DNA from: Demequina sediminicola
GTDB lineage: Bacteria; Actinomycetota; Actinomycetes; Actinomycetales; Demequinaceae
Reading direction: 5' to 3'
Assembly (NCBI RefSeq): GCF_000975055.1
Contig: NZ_BBRB01000001.1
Location: 627,751 to 691,750, forward strand
Length of the DNA stretch: 64,000 bases
Below, in pieces: positions 27,958-36,241 of the stretch. The notes under the pieces were generated by a model. It did no database searches, was not told the origin of the DNA, and saw only the letters and a program-made list of their open reading frames with translations. A program made the translations under genes and the position numbers. Within the stretch, counting starts at the first letter, position 1; each line of letters starts with the position of its first letter.

Positions 27958-28034
27958 GTCAAGCGGTGCCTACCGCCGCGACCCCACCCCCTTGCGCCGG
28001 ACTACGGGCGGCCTACCGGCATCGGCCCTCCTCA

Positions 28035-28048
28035 CGCTCACAGTGAAC
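28035..28048 (+). promoter_or_regulatory. Possible ClgR-type operator upstream of clpC
   Basis: CGCTCACAGTGAAC fits, with one mismatch, the ClgR consensus as I recall it (CGCYNANRGCGWWS). It is 120 bases before the clpC start. ClgR activates clp genes in several actinobacteria. I recall the consensus from memory and the promoter is unmapped, so this is tentative. Confidence 0.25.
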
Positions 28049-28167
28049 GGGTCATGCCCCTAGCGAACACGGCAATATCGGCACCCCTGCGCTCGTTAGC
28101 CTTGACAGCAGATACCGGTCAGACGTGGCGACCCCGCCATCGGCCGGCTGGTCTTGAGGAGGAAGAA

Positions 28168-30768
28168 ATGTTCGAGCGGTTTACTGATCGGGCCCGACGA
28201 GTCGTGGTGCTGGCGCAAGAAGAAGCGCGCATGCTCAACCACAACTACATCGGCACCGAGCACATCCTGCTGGGTCTAGTTCGCGAGGGCGAGGGAGTTG
28301 CCGCCAAGGCGCTGGAGTCCATGGACATCTCCCTGAACGCCGTGCGCGAGCAGGTCCAGGAGATCATCGGCGAGGGCTCGCACGCCCCATCCGGCCACAT
28401 CCCCTTCACCCCCCGCGCCAAGAAGGTTCTGGAACTGTCGCTGCGTGAAGCGCTGCAGCTGGGCCACAACTACATCGGCACCGAGCACATCCTGCTAGGC
28501 CTCATCCGCGAGGGTGAAGGCGTCGCGGCTAAGGTTCTCGACAAGTTGGGCGCGGACCTCGGTTCTGTGCGCCAGCAGGTCATCCAACTGCTGAGCGGCT
28601 ACGAAGGCAAGGAGCCCGCCACCGCTGGAGCCGGCCCTGCCGAGGGCACGCCCGCCGGCTCGACCGTCCTGGACCAGTTCGGCCGTAACTACACGCAGGC
28701 CGCACGCGAAGGAAAGCTCGACCCCGTTGTGGGCCGCGAGATGATCCAGGAACGCGTCATGCAGGTCCTGAGCCGCCGCACCAAGAACAACCCCGTCCTG
28801 ATCGGTGAGCCCGGCGTCGGTAAGACTGCCGTGGTCGAGGGCCTGGCCCAGGCAATCGTGCGCGGCGACGTGCCCGAGACCCTCAAGGACAAGCACCTCT
28901 ACACGCTGGACCTTGGTTCGCTGGTGGCCGGTTCGCGCTACCGCGGTGATTTCGAGGAACGCCTCAAGAAGGTCCTCAAGGAGATCCGCACCCGCGGCGA
29001 CATCATCCTGTTCATCGACGAGATCCACACCCTGGTGGGTGCCGGTGCAGCCGAGGGCGCCATTGACGCAGCCTCGATCCTGAAGCCGATGCTCGCTCGC
29101 GGTGAGCTCCAGACCATTGGTGCCACCACGCTGGACGAGTACCGCAAGCACGTGGAGAAGGACCCTGCACTGGAGCGCCGCTTCCAGCCCATCCAGGTTC
29201 CCGAGCCCGAGCTGGCACACGCCATCGAGATCCTCAAGGGTCTGCGCGACCGCTACGAGGCGTTCCACCGCGTCACCATCACGGACGAGGCAATCGTGGC
29301 CGCCGCACAGATGGCCGACCGCTACATCTCCGACCGCTTCCTGCCGGACAAGGCAATCGACCTGATCGACGAGGCCGGTGCCCGCCTGCGCATTCGCCGC
29401 ATGACGTCGCCTCCGGAACTGCGTGACCTCGACGAGAAGATCTCCGAGGTGCGCCGCGAGAAGGAATCGGCCATCGACGAGCAGCAGTTCGAGAAGGCCG
29501 CGAACCTTCGCGACGTCGAGCGCCGCCTGTCCGAGGAACGCTCCGAGAAGGAAGAGGCTTGGAAGTCCGGTGACCTCGACGTCGCCGCCGTCGTGGACGA
29601 GGAACTGATTGCTGAAGTCCTCGCCATGTCGACCGGTGTGCCGGTGACCCGCGTGTCCTCCGACGAGTCCTCGCGACTGCTGTCCATGGAATCCGAACTG
29701 CACAAGCGCGTCATCGGTCAGGAGCAGGCCATCAAGGTCCTCGCTCAGTCCATCCGCCGTACCCGTGCAGGCCTGAAGGACCCCAAGCGTCCTGGTGGTT
29801 CGTTCATCTTCGCTGGTCCCACCGGTGTCGGTAAGACCGAGCTCGCCAAGACCCTGGCCGAGTTCCTCTTCGGCGACGAGGACGCACTGATCTCGCTCGA
29901 CATGTCCGAGTACGGAGAGAAGCACACCGTTGCTCGCCTCTTTGGTGCCCCTCCCGGCTACGTCGGCTTCGAAGAGGGCGGCCAGCTCACCGAGAAGGTG
30001 CGCCGCAAGCCGTTCTCCGTGGTGCTGTTCGACGAGGTCGAGAAGGCTCACCCCGACATCTTCAACTCGCTGCTGCAGATCCTGGAAGACGGTAAGCTCA
30101 CCGACTCTCAGGGCCGCGAGGTGAACTTCAAGAACACCATCGTGATCATGACCACCAACCTTGGTGCCGACACCATCTCGCGTCGTCAGGCCACAGGCTT
30201 CTCGGTTCAGTCCGAGACCGGCCACACCTACGACGAGATGACCAAGCTGGTCAACGGAAAGCTCAAGGAGCACTTCAAGCCTGAGTTCCTGAACCGTGTT
30301 GACAACGTGGTGGTCTTCCCGCAGCTCACGCAGGACGAGATCGTGGAGATCGTCGACCTGATGGTCGCGCGTCTCGACGAGCGCATGCGCGACAAGGACA
30401 TGGCGATCGAACTCACGGATGCCGCGAAGCGACTGCTCGCAGAGAAGGGCTACGACCCCGTGCTCGGTGCCCGTCCATTGCGTCGTGCCTTGCAGCGTGA
30501 GATCGAAGACCCGCTGTCCGAGAAGATCCTCTTCGGTGAAGTCACCTCGGGCCAGTTGGTTCAGGTCGACGCCGAGGGCGAAGGCATCCTGGGCGAGTTC
30601 ACCTTCACGGGCATTGACCGTGACGACCTCCTCAGCGACGCCGACATCCCCGCCGAGGAACGTGAAGTGCGTGTGGGTGGCCGTGACAACGAAGGCGCCG
30701 ATGTGCCGCGTGAAGACGGTGGCCCCGACGACAAGGGCGGCGACGCACAGGCAGCCGCTAACGACTAG
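28168..30768 (+). CDS. clpC: AAA+ protease ATPase subunit ClpC
   Basis: 866 residues from ATG 28168, preceded by GAGGAGGAAG; an upstream in-frame ATG is rejected because ClpC begins '[20 protein letters not shown]'. Two Clp_N repeats ('[15 protein letters not shown]' and its duplicate), AAA+ domain 1 with Walker A '[13 protein letters not shown]', a UVR/coiled-coil middle domain ('[20 protein letters not shown]'), and AAA+ domain 2 with '[12 protein letters not shown]'. It unfolds proteins for ClpP. The acidic Gly/Asp C-terminal tail is variable in the family. Followed by a strong terminator. Confidence 0.97.
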   Translation: MFERFTDRARRVVVLAQEEARMLNHNYIGTEHILLGLVREGEGVAAKALESMDISLNAVREQVQEIIGEGSHAPSGHIPFTPRAKKVLELSLREALQLGHNYIGTEHILLGLIREGEGVAAKVLDKLGADLGSVRQQVIQLLSGYEGKEPATAGAGPAEGTPAGSTVLDQFGRNYTQAAREGKLDPVVGREMIQERVMQVLSRRTKNNPVLIGEPGVGKTAVVEGLAQAIVRGDVPETLKDKHLYTLDLGSLVAGSRYRGDFEERLKKVLKEIRTRGDIILFIDEIHTLVGAGAAEGAIDAASILKPMLARGELQTIGATTLDEYRKHVEKDPALERRFQPIQVPEPELAHAIEILKGLRDRYEAFHRVTITDEAIVAAAQMADRYISDRFLPDKAIDLIDEAGARLRIRRMTSPPELRDLDEKISEVRREKESAIDEQQFEKAANLRDVERRLSEERSEKEEAWKSGDLDVAAVVDEELIAEVLAMSTGVPVTRVSSDESSRLLSMESELHKRVIGQEQAIKVLAQSIRRTRAGLKDPKRPGGSFIFAGPTGVGKTELAKTLAEFLFGDEDALISLDMSEYGEKHTVARLFGAPPGYVGFEEGGQLTEKVRRKPFSVVLFDEVEKAHPDIFNSLLQILEDGKLTDSQGREVNFKNTIVIMTTNLGADTISRRQATGFSVQSETGHTYDEMTKLVNGKLKEHFKPEFLNRVDNVVVFPQLTQDEIVEIVDLMVARLDERMRDKDMAIELTDAAKRLLAEKGYDPVLGARPLRRALQREIEDPLSEKILFGEVTSGQLVQVDAEGEGILGEFTFTGIDRDDLLSDADIPAEEREVRVGGRDNEGADVPREDGGPDDKGGDAQAAAND

Positions 30769-30780
30769 TCGTTGATAGCG

Positions 30781-30819
30781 AAAAGCCCCGGCTCTCCTCA
30801 CGGAGGGCCGGGGCTTTTT
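30781..30819 (+). terminator. Intrinsic terminator of clpC
   Basis: AAAAGCCCCGGC pairs with GCCGGGGCTTTT around a short loop with a further few pairs (TCC/GGA), followed by TTTTTG. The A-run on the left arm makes it work for the converging DoxX gene as well. Confidence 0.92.
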
Positions 30820-30865
30820 GCGTGTCTACGCTTGCGTTCAGCGGGACATCATAAGGTGGGGATGC

Positions 30866-31249
30866 TCAACTGCCGAGCGAGAACTCACCGATGCGGCCCA
30901 CGAACACGATGAGCGCAATCACCATGAGCAAGGCCGGCACGGTGATGTTCGCGAGGGGGTCCCCGCGACGGATGTGAACGAAGGTCGCGCCGCCCGCAAT
31001 GACCATCAGACCCGCAGCGGCCACCGGGACGATCCACGGGATAAAGCCGATGATGGGGAACAACACCACAGCAATGGAACCCACGATCTCCGCGGCACCA
31101 ATCAGCCTCACGTGCTTGTCCTCAAAATCGTTGGCCCATTCCTGGCCCAGTTCGATCGAGCGCGCCTTACCGCGCACCAAGTGGACAAATCCCGACGGGA
31201 TAAAAACGGCGGCCAAAGCAATCACAGCGACCCACAGCGCTGCATCCAT
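30866..31249 (-). CDS. DoxX-like family membrane protein
   Basis: 127 residues with four membrane helices. 'IPSGFVHLVRGKARSIELGQEW' and 'HVRLIGAAEIVGSIAVVLF' fit the small DoxX-like family. Members take part in thiosulfate oxidation or, in actinobacteria, redox/superoxide control, but this one could do either or neither. It stands alone between converging clpC and an imperfect hairpin upstream. Confidence 0.8.
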   Translation of the reverse strand: MDAALWVAVIALAAVFIPSGFVHLVRGKARSIELGQEWANDFEDKHVRLIGAAEIVGSIAVVLFPIIGFIPWIVPVAAAGLMVIAGGATFVHIRRGDPLANITVPALLMVIALIVFVGRIGEFSLGS

Positions 31250-31302
31250 GGTGATCCTCCTCGATAGAAACGCGATCCTGAGGTCAGACTATTGCAGGTG
31301 AG

Positions 31303-31327
31303 GGCCGGGTACAGCCTGTACCGGGCC
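31303..31327. repeat. Short imperfect hairpin between DoxX and ABC genes
   Basis: GGCCGGGTACAG and CTGTACCGGGCC flank a single base and pair except at one position. It overlaps a GGGCCGATGC motif (31323-31332). It may terminate the ABC operon, which ends at 31402 on the minus strand. Confidence 0.45.
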
Positions 31328-31401
31328 GATGCGACCTTGTCGCTGCCATCATGAGGTTGCTCGACGACAAGTTTTGCTCCTAGGAAGACTGGCTGTCCCA
31401 C

Positions 31402-32163
31402 CTAGCCCTCATTGGAGACGGTCCGCATCCGTCCCGTGCTGACGTAGCCGATGAGCACCATGGCAATGGTCATCGCGAGCACGATGGCCGTCTGGCTCAC
31501 GACCCACTCTCCGTCCGCTACCGAACGCAGAAACTCCAGTTGATACGTCAGGGGATTCGCTGCTGCGATAGCGCGTAGGAACTGCGGCACTTGTTCCAGC
31601 GAGTACAACGTGGGCGCGCTGAACATCAACGGAGTGAACATCATTGCGACCACAAAATCACGGGTCTTGTAGGACTTGATGATCGCGGTGATGAGACATC
31701 CCACGGCGGACCAAAAGAGGCCACATATTGACACCCCCGCGATAAGCGGAAGCACTTGCAACTCCAGCTGGAACGATGTGATGAAGAAGACAACCATCAA
31801 CACACACAAGACTTGGAACATCAGCGAGACCAGGGGCACGAACAGCATCCCCACGTAGTAGCCGACCCTCGGGACGCCGGAGCTGAGCTTGAGGCTACCC
31901 AGTGACCACTTCCGCTCCAGTGTCCAACGGAAGATGACTTGCGTCATCATCCGCACACACTGAATGCCGATCACTCCTACGGCCAGGAACGCTGCAAGGT
32001 CAGTCTGGACCGCACCGCCGCGGGAAGCGAGCGCCGTCACCACGAAGGCGGAGTAGAAGATCGGCTCGGCCGCCAAACGCACGATGCCGCGCCATGTCAG
32101 GAGGTTCGCCGCCTTGATCTCGAACTCAGCAGTCAGAGCCGCGCCGGACAGAACTCCGCTCAT
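31402..32163 (-). CDS. ABC-2 type transporter permease
   Basis: 253 residues, about six membrane segments. It overlaps the ATPase by four bases (32160-32163), so the two form one exporter. 'TRDFVVAMMFTPLMFSAPTLYSLEQVPQFLRAIAAANPLTYQLEFLRS' contains the ABC-2 signature region near the fifth helix (shown in part only as 'ANPLTYQLEFLRS'). These exporters commonly move drugs, lipids or polysaccharides; the substrate here is unknown. Confidence 0.88.
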   Translation of the reverse strand: MSGVLSGAALTAEFEIKAANLLTWRGIVRLAAEPIFYSAFVVTALASRGGAVQTDLAAFLAVGVIGIQCVRMMTQVIFRWTLERKWSLGSLKLSSGVPRVGYYVGMLFVPLVSLMFQVLCVLMVVFFITSFQLELQVLPLIAGVSICGLFWSAVGCLITAIIKSYKTRDFVVAMMFTPLMFSAPTLYSLEQVPQFLRAIAAANPLTYQLEFLRSVADGEWVVSQTAIVLAMTIAMVLIGYVSTGRMRTVSNEG

Positions 32164-33077
32164 TTGCGCGCCTCTTTGCTGTGCTGACCGGGGTGGTCGT
32201 AGGCGGCTCTGATCGCATCGTTCAACGTCGGCTTGTTTCTCGTCACATCGAGAACCTCGGCCCGTGCAGCCACGAGGGCCACGAGTTCACCGATCAAACC
32301 TCCGGACTCGACGCGGACACTCAAAGTGTCACCTTCAGCGTGATGCTCGATATCGCCGAGTGCCTCGAGGAGTCCCTCACTGGCGGGATGGCGCAAAACG
32401 AACGTCACCGTATCCAGCGGCACAAAGTACTCCAGAAAGCCCTGAGTGGATCCACCGAACACCACCGAACCTTCGTCCAAAAGTGTGAGGTCGTGCATCT
32501 CGCTACCCAGAACATCCAGTTCATGCGAACTCACGAGGATGCTGGCTCCCGCTTCGGCACGTTCCCGGAGAATGGACATCAGATTCTCCTTCACCAACGC
32601 ATCCAGGCCGACGAAAGGCTCGTCAAGAACGTAAAGATCAGGCGCATACGCCAGCGTGCGTGCAATCATCAGGCGCTGCTGCTCTCCCCCTGATAGTTCC
32701 TCGGGGCCGCGGCCTGCCTTGCCGGCCAACCCCACGGCTGAGAGCGCCTCAAGGGCAGCATCTCGAGCCTTTCTACCCGTGAGACCGCGCAGCCGTGCGC
32801 CAAGGAGGACGTTGTCCGTGACACCGAGGAACCAATCAATGACCAGCTTCTGAGCGCACCACCCAGCCCTGACTCCAGGCGCGCGATCAACGTGACCGGA
32901 TATGGCTGGCTGTAGGTCTAGCAGCGTGTGCATGAGCGTGGATTTGCCAGCTCCGTTGCGGCCCAGTAGACCGTGGATCCGTCCAGCCTGCAAGGTCAAG
33001 TCGACGTTCTTGAGAACCGGGACATCTCGGCCGGGGTACGTCACCGTCAAAGATCGAGCCGTCAAGACTTCTAGCAT
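32160..33077 (-). CDS. ABC-2 transporter ATP-binding protein
   Basis: 305 residues. Walker A 'GLLGRNGAGKSTLMHTLL', Q-loop region 'WCAQKLVID', signature 'ELSGGEQQRL', Walker B 'LYVLDEPFVGLD' and H-loop 'ILVSSHELDVL' are all present, unlike the relic at 23140. A C-terminal domain of about 80 residues follows the nucleotide-binding domain, as in many exporter ATPases. Coupled to the permease by a four-base overlap. The 150 bases upstream hold the promoter, shared with a divergent aldo-keto reductase. Confidence 0.92.
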   Translation of the reverse strand: MLEVLTARSLTVTYPGRDVPVLKNVDLTLQAGRIHGLLGRNGAGKSTLMHTLLDLQPAISGHVDRAPGVRAGWCAQKLVIDWFLGVTDNVLLGARLRGLTGRKARDAALEALSAVGLAGKAGRGPEELSGGEQQRLMIARTLAYAPDLYVLDEPFVGLDALVKENLMSILRERAEAGASILVSSHELDVLGSEMHDLTLLDEGSVVFGGSTQGFLEYFVPLDTVTFVLRHPASEGLLEALGDIEHHAEGDTLSVRVESGGLIGELVALVAARAEVLDVTRNKPTLNDAIRAAYDHPGQHSKEARK

Positions 33078-33229
33078 TTCACTTCCTCGTATCGATGATG
33101 GGGTGAGCCCGTTCCTCCACCTTGATGTTGTCTGCAGGTTGATTCATACCAGGGATGTCCGGCGCCTCGCTCGCTCCGCTACTTACCACCCGGTCAGCGC
33201 AACCCCGGCATCGGCTCTAATCTAGAAAC

Positions 33230-34243
33230 ATGACCCACACACCTCACGTCGCCGCTGACGATCGCTACGAGACCATGCAGTACCGCCGTACCGGCAAGTC
33301 GGGCCTGAAGCTCCCAGGCGTGAGCCTGGGACTGTGGCACAACTTTGGTGGCGCCAACAACACCGACACGATGCGCGAGACCATCCGAACGGCCTTTGAT
33401 CTTGGCGTCACGCACTACGACCTCGCCAACAACTATGGCCCGCCACCAGGTTCAGCCGAGGAGAACTTTGGTCGCATCTTCCGCCAAGACCTGGCGCCGT
33501 ACCGCGACGAGATCCTGATCTCGACAAAAGCCGGTTACGACATGTGGCCCGGCCCCTACGGCGAGTGGGGTTCACGCAAGTACATGCTCGCCTCGCTCGA
33601 TCAGTCGCTCAAGCGCATGCAGCTGGACTATGTGGACATGTTTTACTCGCACCGCTTTGACCCAGAGACGCCGCTCGAGGAGACCATCGGGGCGCTGGAC
33701 ACTGCCGTGCGCAGCGGCCGCGCCTTGTATGCGGGCATCTCCAACTACGGGCCCGAGCAGACGCGCGAGGCCGTCCGGATCGCGCGCGAACTCGGCACGC
33801 CCATCCTCATCAACCAGTTCCCGTACTCGATGTTTGAGCGCACCCCGGAGGATGGATTGCTCGACACCCTCGAGTCCGAGGGGATGGGCTCGATCGTGTT
33901 CTCCCCGCTCGCGCAGGGCATGCTCACTGACCGCTACCTCGATGGAGTGCCCGAGGGCTCTCGCGCCACGCACTCGCAGTTCCTCAGTGAGAACCAGTTG
34001 ACCCCCACGTACCTTGAGCGCGTGGGTGCTCTCAACGACATTGCCAAGGGCCGCGGCCAGACCCTCGCGCAGTTGGCGATTCAGTGGGTGCTGCGTGGAG
34101 ACCATGTGACCTCGGCGCTGGTGGGCGCATCGTCCGCCAAGCAGCTGCGGGATACCGTCGCGTCGCTCGACTTTGCACCTTTGACTGACGACGAGATCGC
34201 AGCCATCGAGCCGCACGCCGTCCACGGCACGCACCACCAGTAA
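33230..34243 (+). CDS. Aldo/keto reductase (YghZ/L-glyceraldehyde 3-phosphate reductase-like)
   Basis: 337 residues of the AKR14/Kv-beta type. Catalytic tetrad: D in 'HYDLANNYG', Y in the same segment, K in 'ISTKAGYDMWPGPYGEWGS' and H in 'FYSHRFDP'. NADPH-binding 'LVGASSAKQL' near the C-terminus. The 'GPYGEWGSRKY' insert is characteristic of the YghZ subgroup, which reduces L-glyceraldehyde 3-phosphate and methylglyoxal. The exact substrate is inferred. A partial GCATCGGC motif lies in its promoter. Confidence 0.9.
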   Translation: MTHTPHVAADDRYETMQYRRTGKSGLKLPGVSLGLWHNFGGANNTDTMRETIRTAFDLGVTHYDLANNYGPPPGSAEENFGRIFRQDLAPYRDEILISTKAGYDMWPGPYGEWGSRKYMLASLDQSLKRMQLDYVDMFYSHRFDPETPLEETIGALDTAVRSGRALYAGISNYGPEQTREAVRIARELGTPILINQFPYSMFERTPEDGLLDTLESEGMGSIVFSPLAQGMLTDRYLDGVPEGSRATHSQFLSENQLTPTYLERVGALNDIAKGRGQTLAQLAIQWVLRGDHVTSALVGASSAKQLRDTVASLDFAPLTDDEIAAIEPHAVHGTHHQ

Positions 34244-34277
34244 GCACACCCACCCCCAACTCCACCCTCTCCCTTTC

Positions 34278-34337
34278 GCCAAGTGGCTCCATTTCGCTGT
34301 TTTGCGTCCTCTAGACATCGAAAAAGAGCCACTTGGC
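34278..34337. repeat. 60-bp hairpin element, copy 2
   Basis: Arms at 34278-34300 and 34315-34337 (23 bases each, about 20 complementary positions) with a 14-base loop ending CCTCTAG. Same geometry as copies 1 and 3. Together with copy 3 it fills most of the 328-base gap between the aldo-keto reductase and mutY. Confidence 0.8.
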
Positions 34338-34341
34338 ATGG

Positions 34342-34480
34342 ATGGGGGCAGCCGTCGCGAAGGCTCTCGTTGAGCTCGCAGACAACCGGATTCCACACTC
34401 ATCGGCAAGCCCCGTCCGGGCTATGGCATGTGCGCATTGGCGACAATCGCGCGATCCTCGACACCCGGTCCGGGGTCCTT
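34342..34480 (+). pseudogene. Possible frameshifted RelE/ParE-like toxin fragment
   Basis: Between the two hairpin elements, one frame reads 'KALVELADNRIPH' and another, further on, 'GLWHVRIGDNRAILDTRSG'. Read as one protein with a frameshift near 34400, this looks like the middle of a RelE-fold toxin (helix, then 'W-x-V-R-x-G-D-x-R-x-I'). The fragment is too short and broken to work. It could be chance; no antitoxin is recognisable nearby. Confidence 0.3.
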
Positions 34481-34481
34481 G

Positions 34482-34541
34482 GCGAAGTGGCAAAATCTCG
34501 CTGTTATGCATCCTCTAGACAGCGAAATGGAGCCATTTCGC
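34482..34541. repeat. 60-bp hairpin element, copy 3
   Basis: Arms at 34482-34504 and 34519-34541 with loop 34505-34518 (TATGCATCCTCTAG, 11 of 14 or so identical to copy 2). The right arm is an almost perfect example of the family consensus. It is followed by a GA-rich direct repeat (AAGAGAGGAGGGG twice) before the end of mutY. Confidence 0.8.
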
Positions 34542-34571
34542 GGGGAAGAGAGGAGGGGAAGAGAGGAGGGG

Positions 34572-35462
34572 TTAGAGGGTGTACGTGGCCGGGGCGCTTT
34601 CTTGCACTTGAATGAGACCGTCCCGGACTAGCGACTCCAGGCAACGCTCGCGCTGCTCGGCCTCCACGTCACCAAGATCAGGATGCGAATCCAACACCAC
34701 CGGAGCATCGGCCGCACGCAATAGCGCCATCATGCGCCCGCGCACCTGCCTGTCCGTCCCATGCCACGCCTGCGTTCGCCGCGGTGCCTCATCCAGCCCA
34801 GGAGAGCCCGCCGCCACCCACGCACACTCATCGCGCAAAGGACACTCCCCACACCGGGGCGCCCGCGCCGTGCACACCAAAGCCCCCAGTTCCATCGAGC
34901 CGGCGTTCCACTCCACGGACAGCCGCGCCGATGCCGGCACCAGCGCCGCCGCCTGCTCCCGTTCCGCACGGGTCATGTGAGCGGTGGGCAACGGCTGCGC
35001 ACGCCACGCACGGCCGATGACGCGACGCACGTTCGTGTCGAGCACGACGGCGCGCTCACCGAAGGCGAACGCGAGGATGGCATTCGCCGTGTAGTCGCCG
35101 ACGCCAGGGAGCGCCAAGAGTGCATCAGGATCGCGTGGAACTTCTCCGCCATGGCGCTCCACCAGCGTGTGCGCGCACTCCCACAGACGCTTGGCGCGAC
35201 GCGGATATCCCAGCCGGTCCCACGCACGCACCGCATCAGCCTGGCTGCTCGCTGCGAGGGCTGCCGGGGTAGGCCACCTGTCGAGCCAACGTCGCCAAAC
35301 GGGCTCAACCCTGGCCACTGGCGTTTGCTGCAACATCACTTCAGAGACGAGGACACCCCACGCCGAGCAGTCCTCACGGCGCCATGGCAAATCACGCGCC
35401 TCGCGCGCAAACCAGTCAATGACCTCACTCACACGGGGGTCGATGGCGGAATCATGCGGCAT
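34572..35462 (-). CDS. mutY: A/G-specific adenine glycosylase
   Basis: 297 residues from ATG 35462, preceded by GAAG; upstream codons are rejected. Removes adenine opposite 8-oxoguanine. 'SEVMLQQTPVARV' carries the catalytic glutamate, 'LPGVGDYTANAILAFAFG' the helix-hairpin-helix and 'VVLDTNVRRV' the aspartate. 4Fe-4S ligands C-x6-C-x2-C-x5-C follow. The NUDIX-like C-terminal domain that checks for oxoG is absent or reduced, as is usual in actinobacterial MutY. Confidence 0.94.
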   Translation of the reverse strand: MPHDSAIDPRVSEVIDWFAREARDLPWRREDCSAWGVLVSEVMLQQTPVARVEPVWRRWLDRWPTPAALAASSQADAVRAWDRLGYPRRAKRLWECAHTLVERHGGEVPRDPDALLALPGVGDYTANAILAFAFGERAVVLDTNVRRVIGRAWRAQPLPTAHMTRAEREQAAALVPASARLSVEWNAGSMELGALVCTARAPRCGECPLRDECAWVAAGSPGLDEAPRRTQAWHGTDRQVRGRMMALLRAADAPVVLDSHPDLGDVEAEQRERCLESLVRDGLIQVQESAPATYTL

Positions 35463-35522
35463 GGCTTCATTGTCCCAGCGGGAGACGGGGTTACGGTGTG
35501 CGGAAGAGAACAAGGAGGACTC

Positions 35523-36152
35523 ATGGGGTCGCTGCGACACCCTGTAGGCGAACAACCGCCTCAGGTGTATTGGTTCCGCCGTGTCCTAGTCCTGGTCGTG
35601 GCGATTGCGGTGATCGTCGGCTTGTGGTGGCTGCTGTCCACCATCTTTGGCGGTGACTCCGCCGAGTCCGGCGGCGAGGGCTCAACCCCCGCAGAATCCT
35701 CCTCCCCCGGCGCCTCCAACTCTGCCGAGGCCGCAACAGTCAGCGACGACCCTTCACGCGCGTGCACCGCGAACGATGTGACGATCACTACAACCGCATC
35801 GCCTGCCTCCCCCACCATCGGCACCATGCCGGCATTCGACCTTTCGATCCAGCATGTCGGCACATCCCCTTGCACGCTTTCAACGGACACCGAGGGCACG
35901 GAACTAGCGGTCAGCTCAGGCAACGATCAGTACTACTCCACCAGTTGGTGCCCCGAGGACCCTGGTTTTGAGTCCAAGACGTGGGTTCTTCAGGCCGATG
36001 ATGTGCAGGCGCTCCAAGTGGTGTGGCCGGGGATCTGGCAGAACTCAGACTGCACAGGTCCGGTCAACGAAATCCGGCCCGGCACGTATCAGGCTGCTGT
36101 CTCAGTTGCCGGGATTCCATCCGAGGTCGCGACCTTCACCATGGTGGAATAG
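35523..36152 (+). CDS. Membrane-anchored secreted protein, DUF4232-like domain
   Basis: 209 residues from ATG 35523, with AAGGAGGAC upstream. One membrane segment (about 25-45, 'VLVLVVAIAVIVGLWWLL'), then a Ser/Pro/Glu-rich linker and an extracytoplasmic domain of about 135 residues with four cysteines ('RACTANDVTIT', 'SPCTLST', 'SWCPEDP', 'NSDCTGP'), likely two disulfides. It resembles DUF4232-type surface domains, but I am not certain. Divergent from mutY. Confidence 0.75.
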   Translation: MGSLRHPVGEQPPQVYWFRRVLVLVVAIAVIVGLWWLLSTIFGGDSAESGGEGSTPAESSSPGASNSAEAATVSDDPSRACTANDVTITTTASPASPTIGTMPAFDLSIQHVGTSPCTLSTDTEGTELAVSSGNDQYYSTSWCPEDPGFESKTWVLQADDVQALQVVWPGIWQNSDCTGPVNEIRPGTYQAAVSVAGIPSEVATFTMVE

Positions 36153-36241
36153 CCAGACACCATCTGGCTCGCATTCCCTGCCGCTTCCGCCGCAGCGCCA
36201 CTTCCCTACATTTTCCGCGTTACTCCCGAGCCTGTTGCGCA

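Noticed and set aside
28495..30801. A 768-codon open frame antisense to clpC
   Set aside because: It mirrors the codon positions of clpC, has no RBS or recognisable domain, and long antisense frames are expected opposite highly biased high-GC genes.
31250..31401. A small RNA between DoxX and the ABC operon
   Set aside because: Only one short imperfect hairpin is visible, and it is explained as a possible terminator.
34761..35522. A long N-terminal extension of the anchored protein at 35523, antisense to mutY
   Set aside because: Over 250 codons opposite mutY with no domain; the AAGGAGGAC before ATG 35523 and the membrane segment right after it fix the start.
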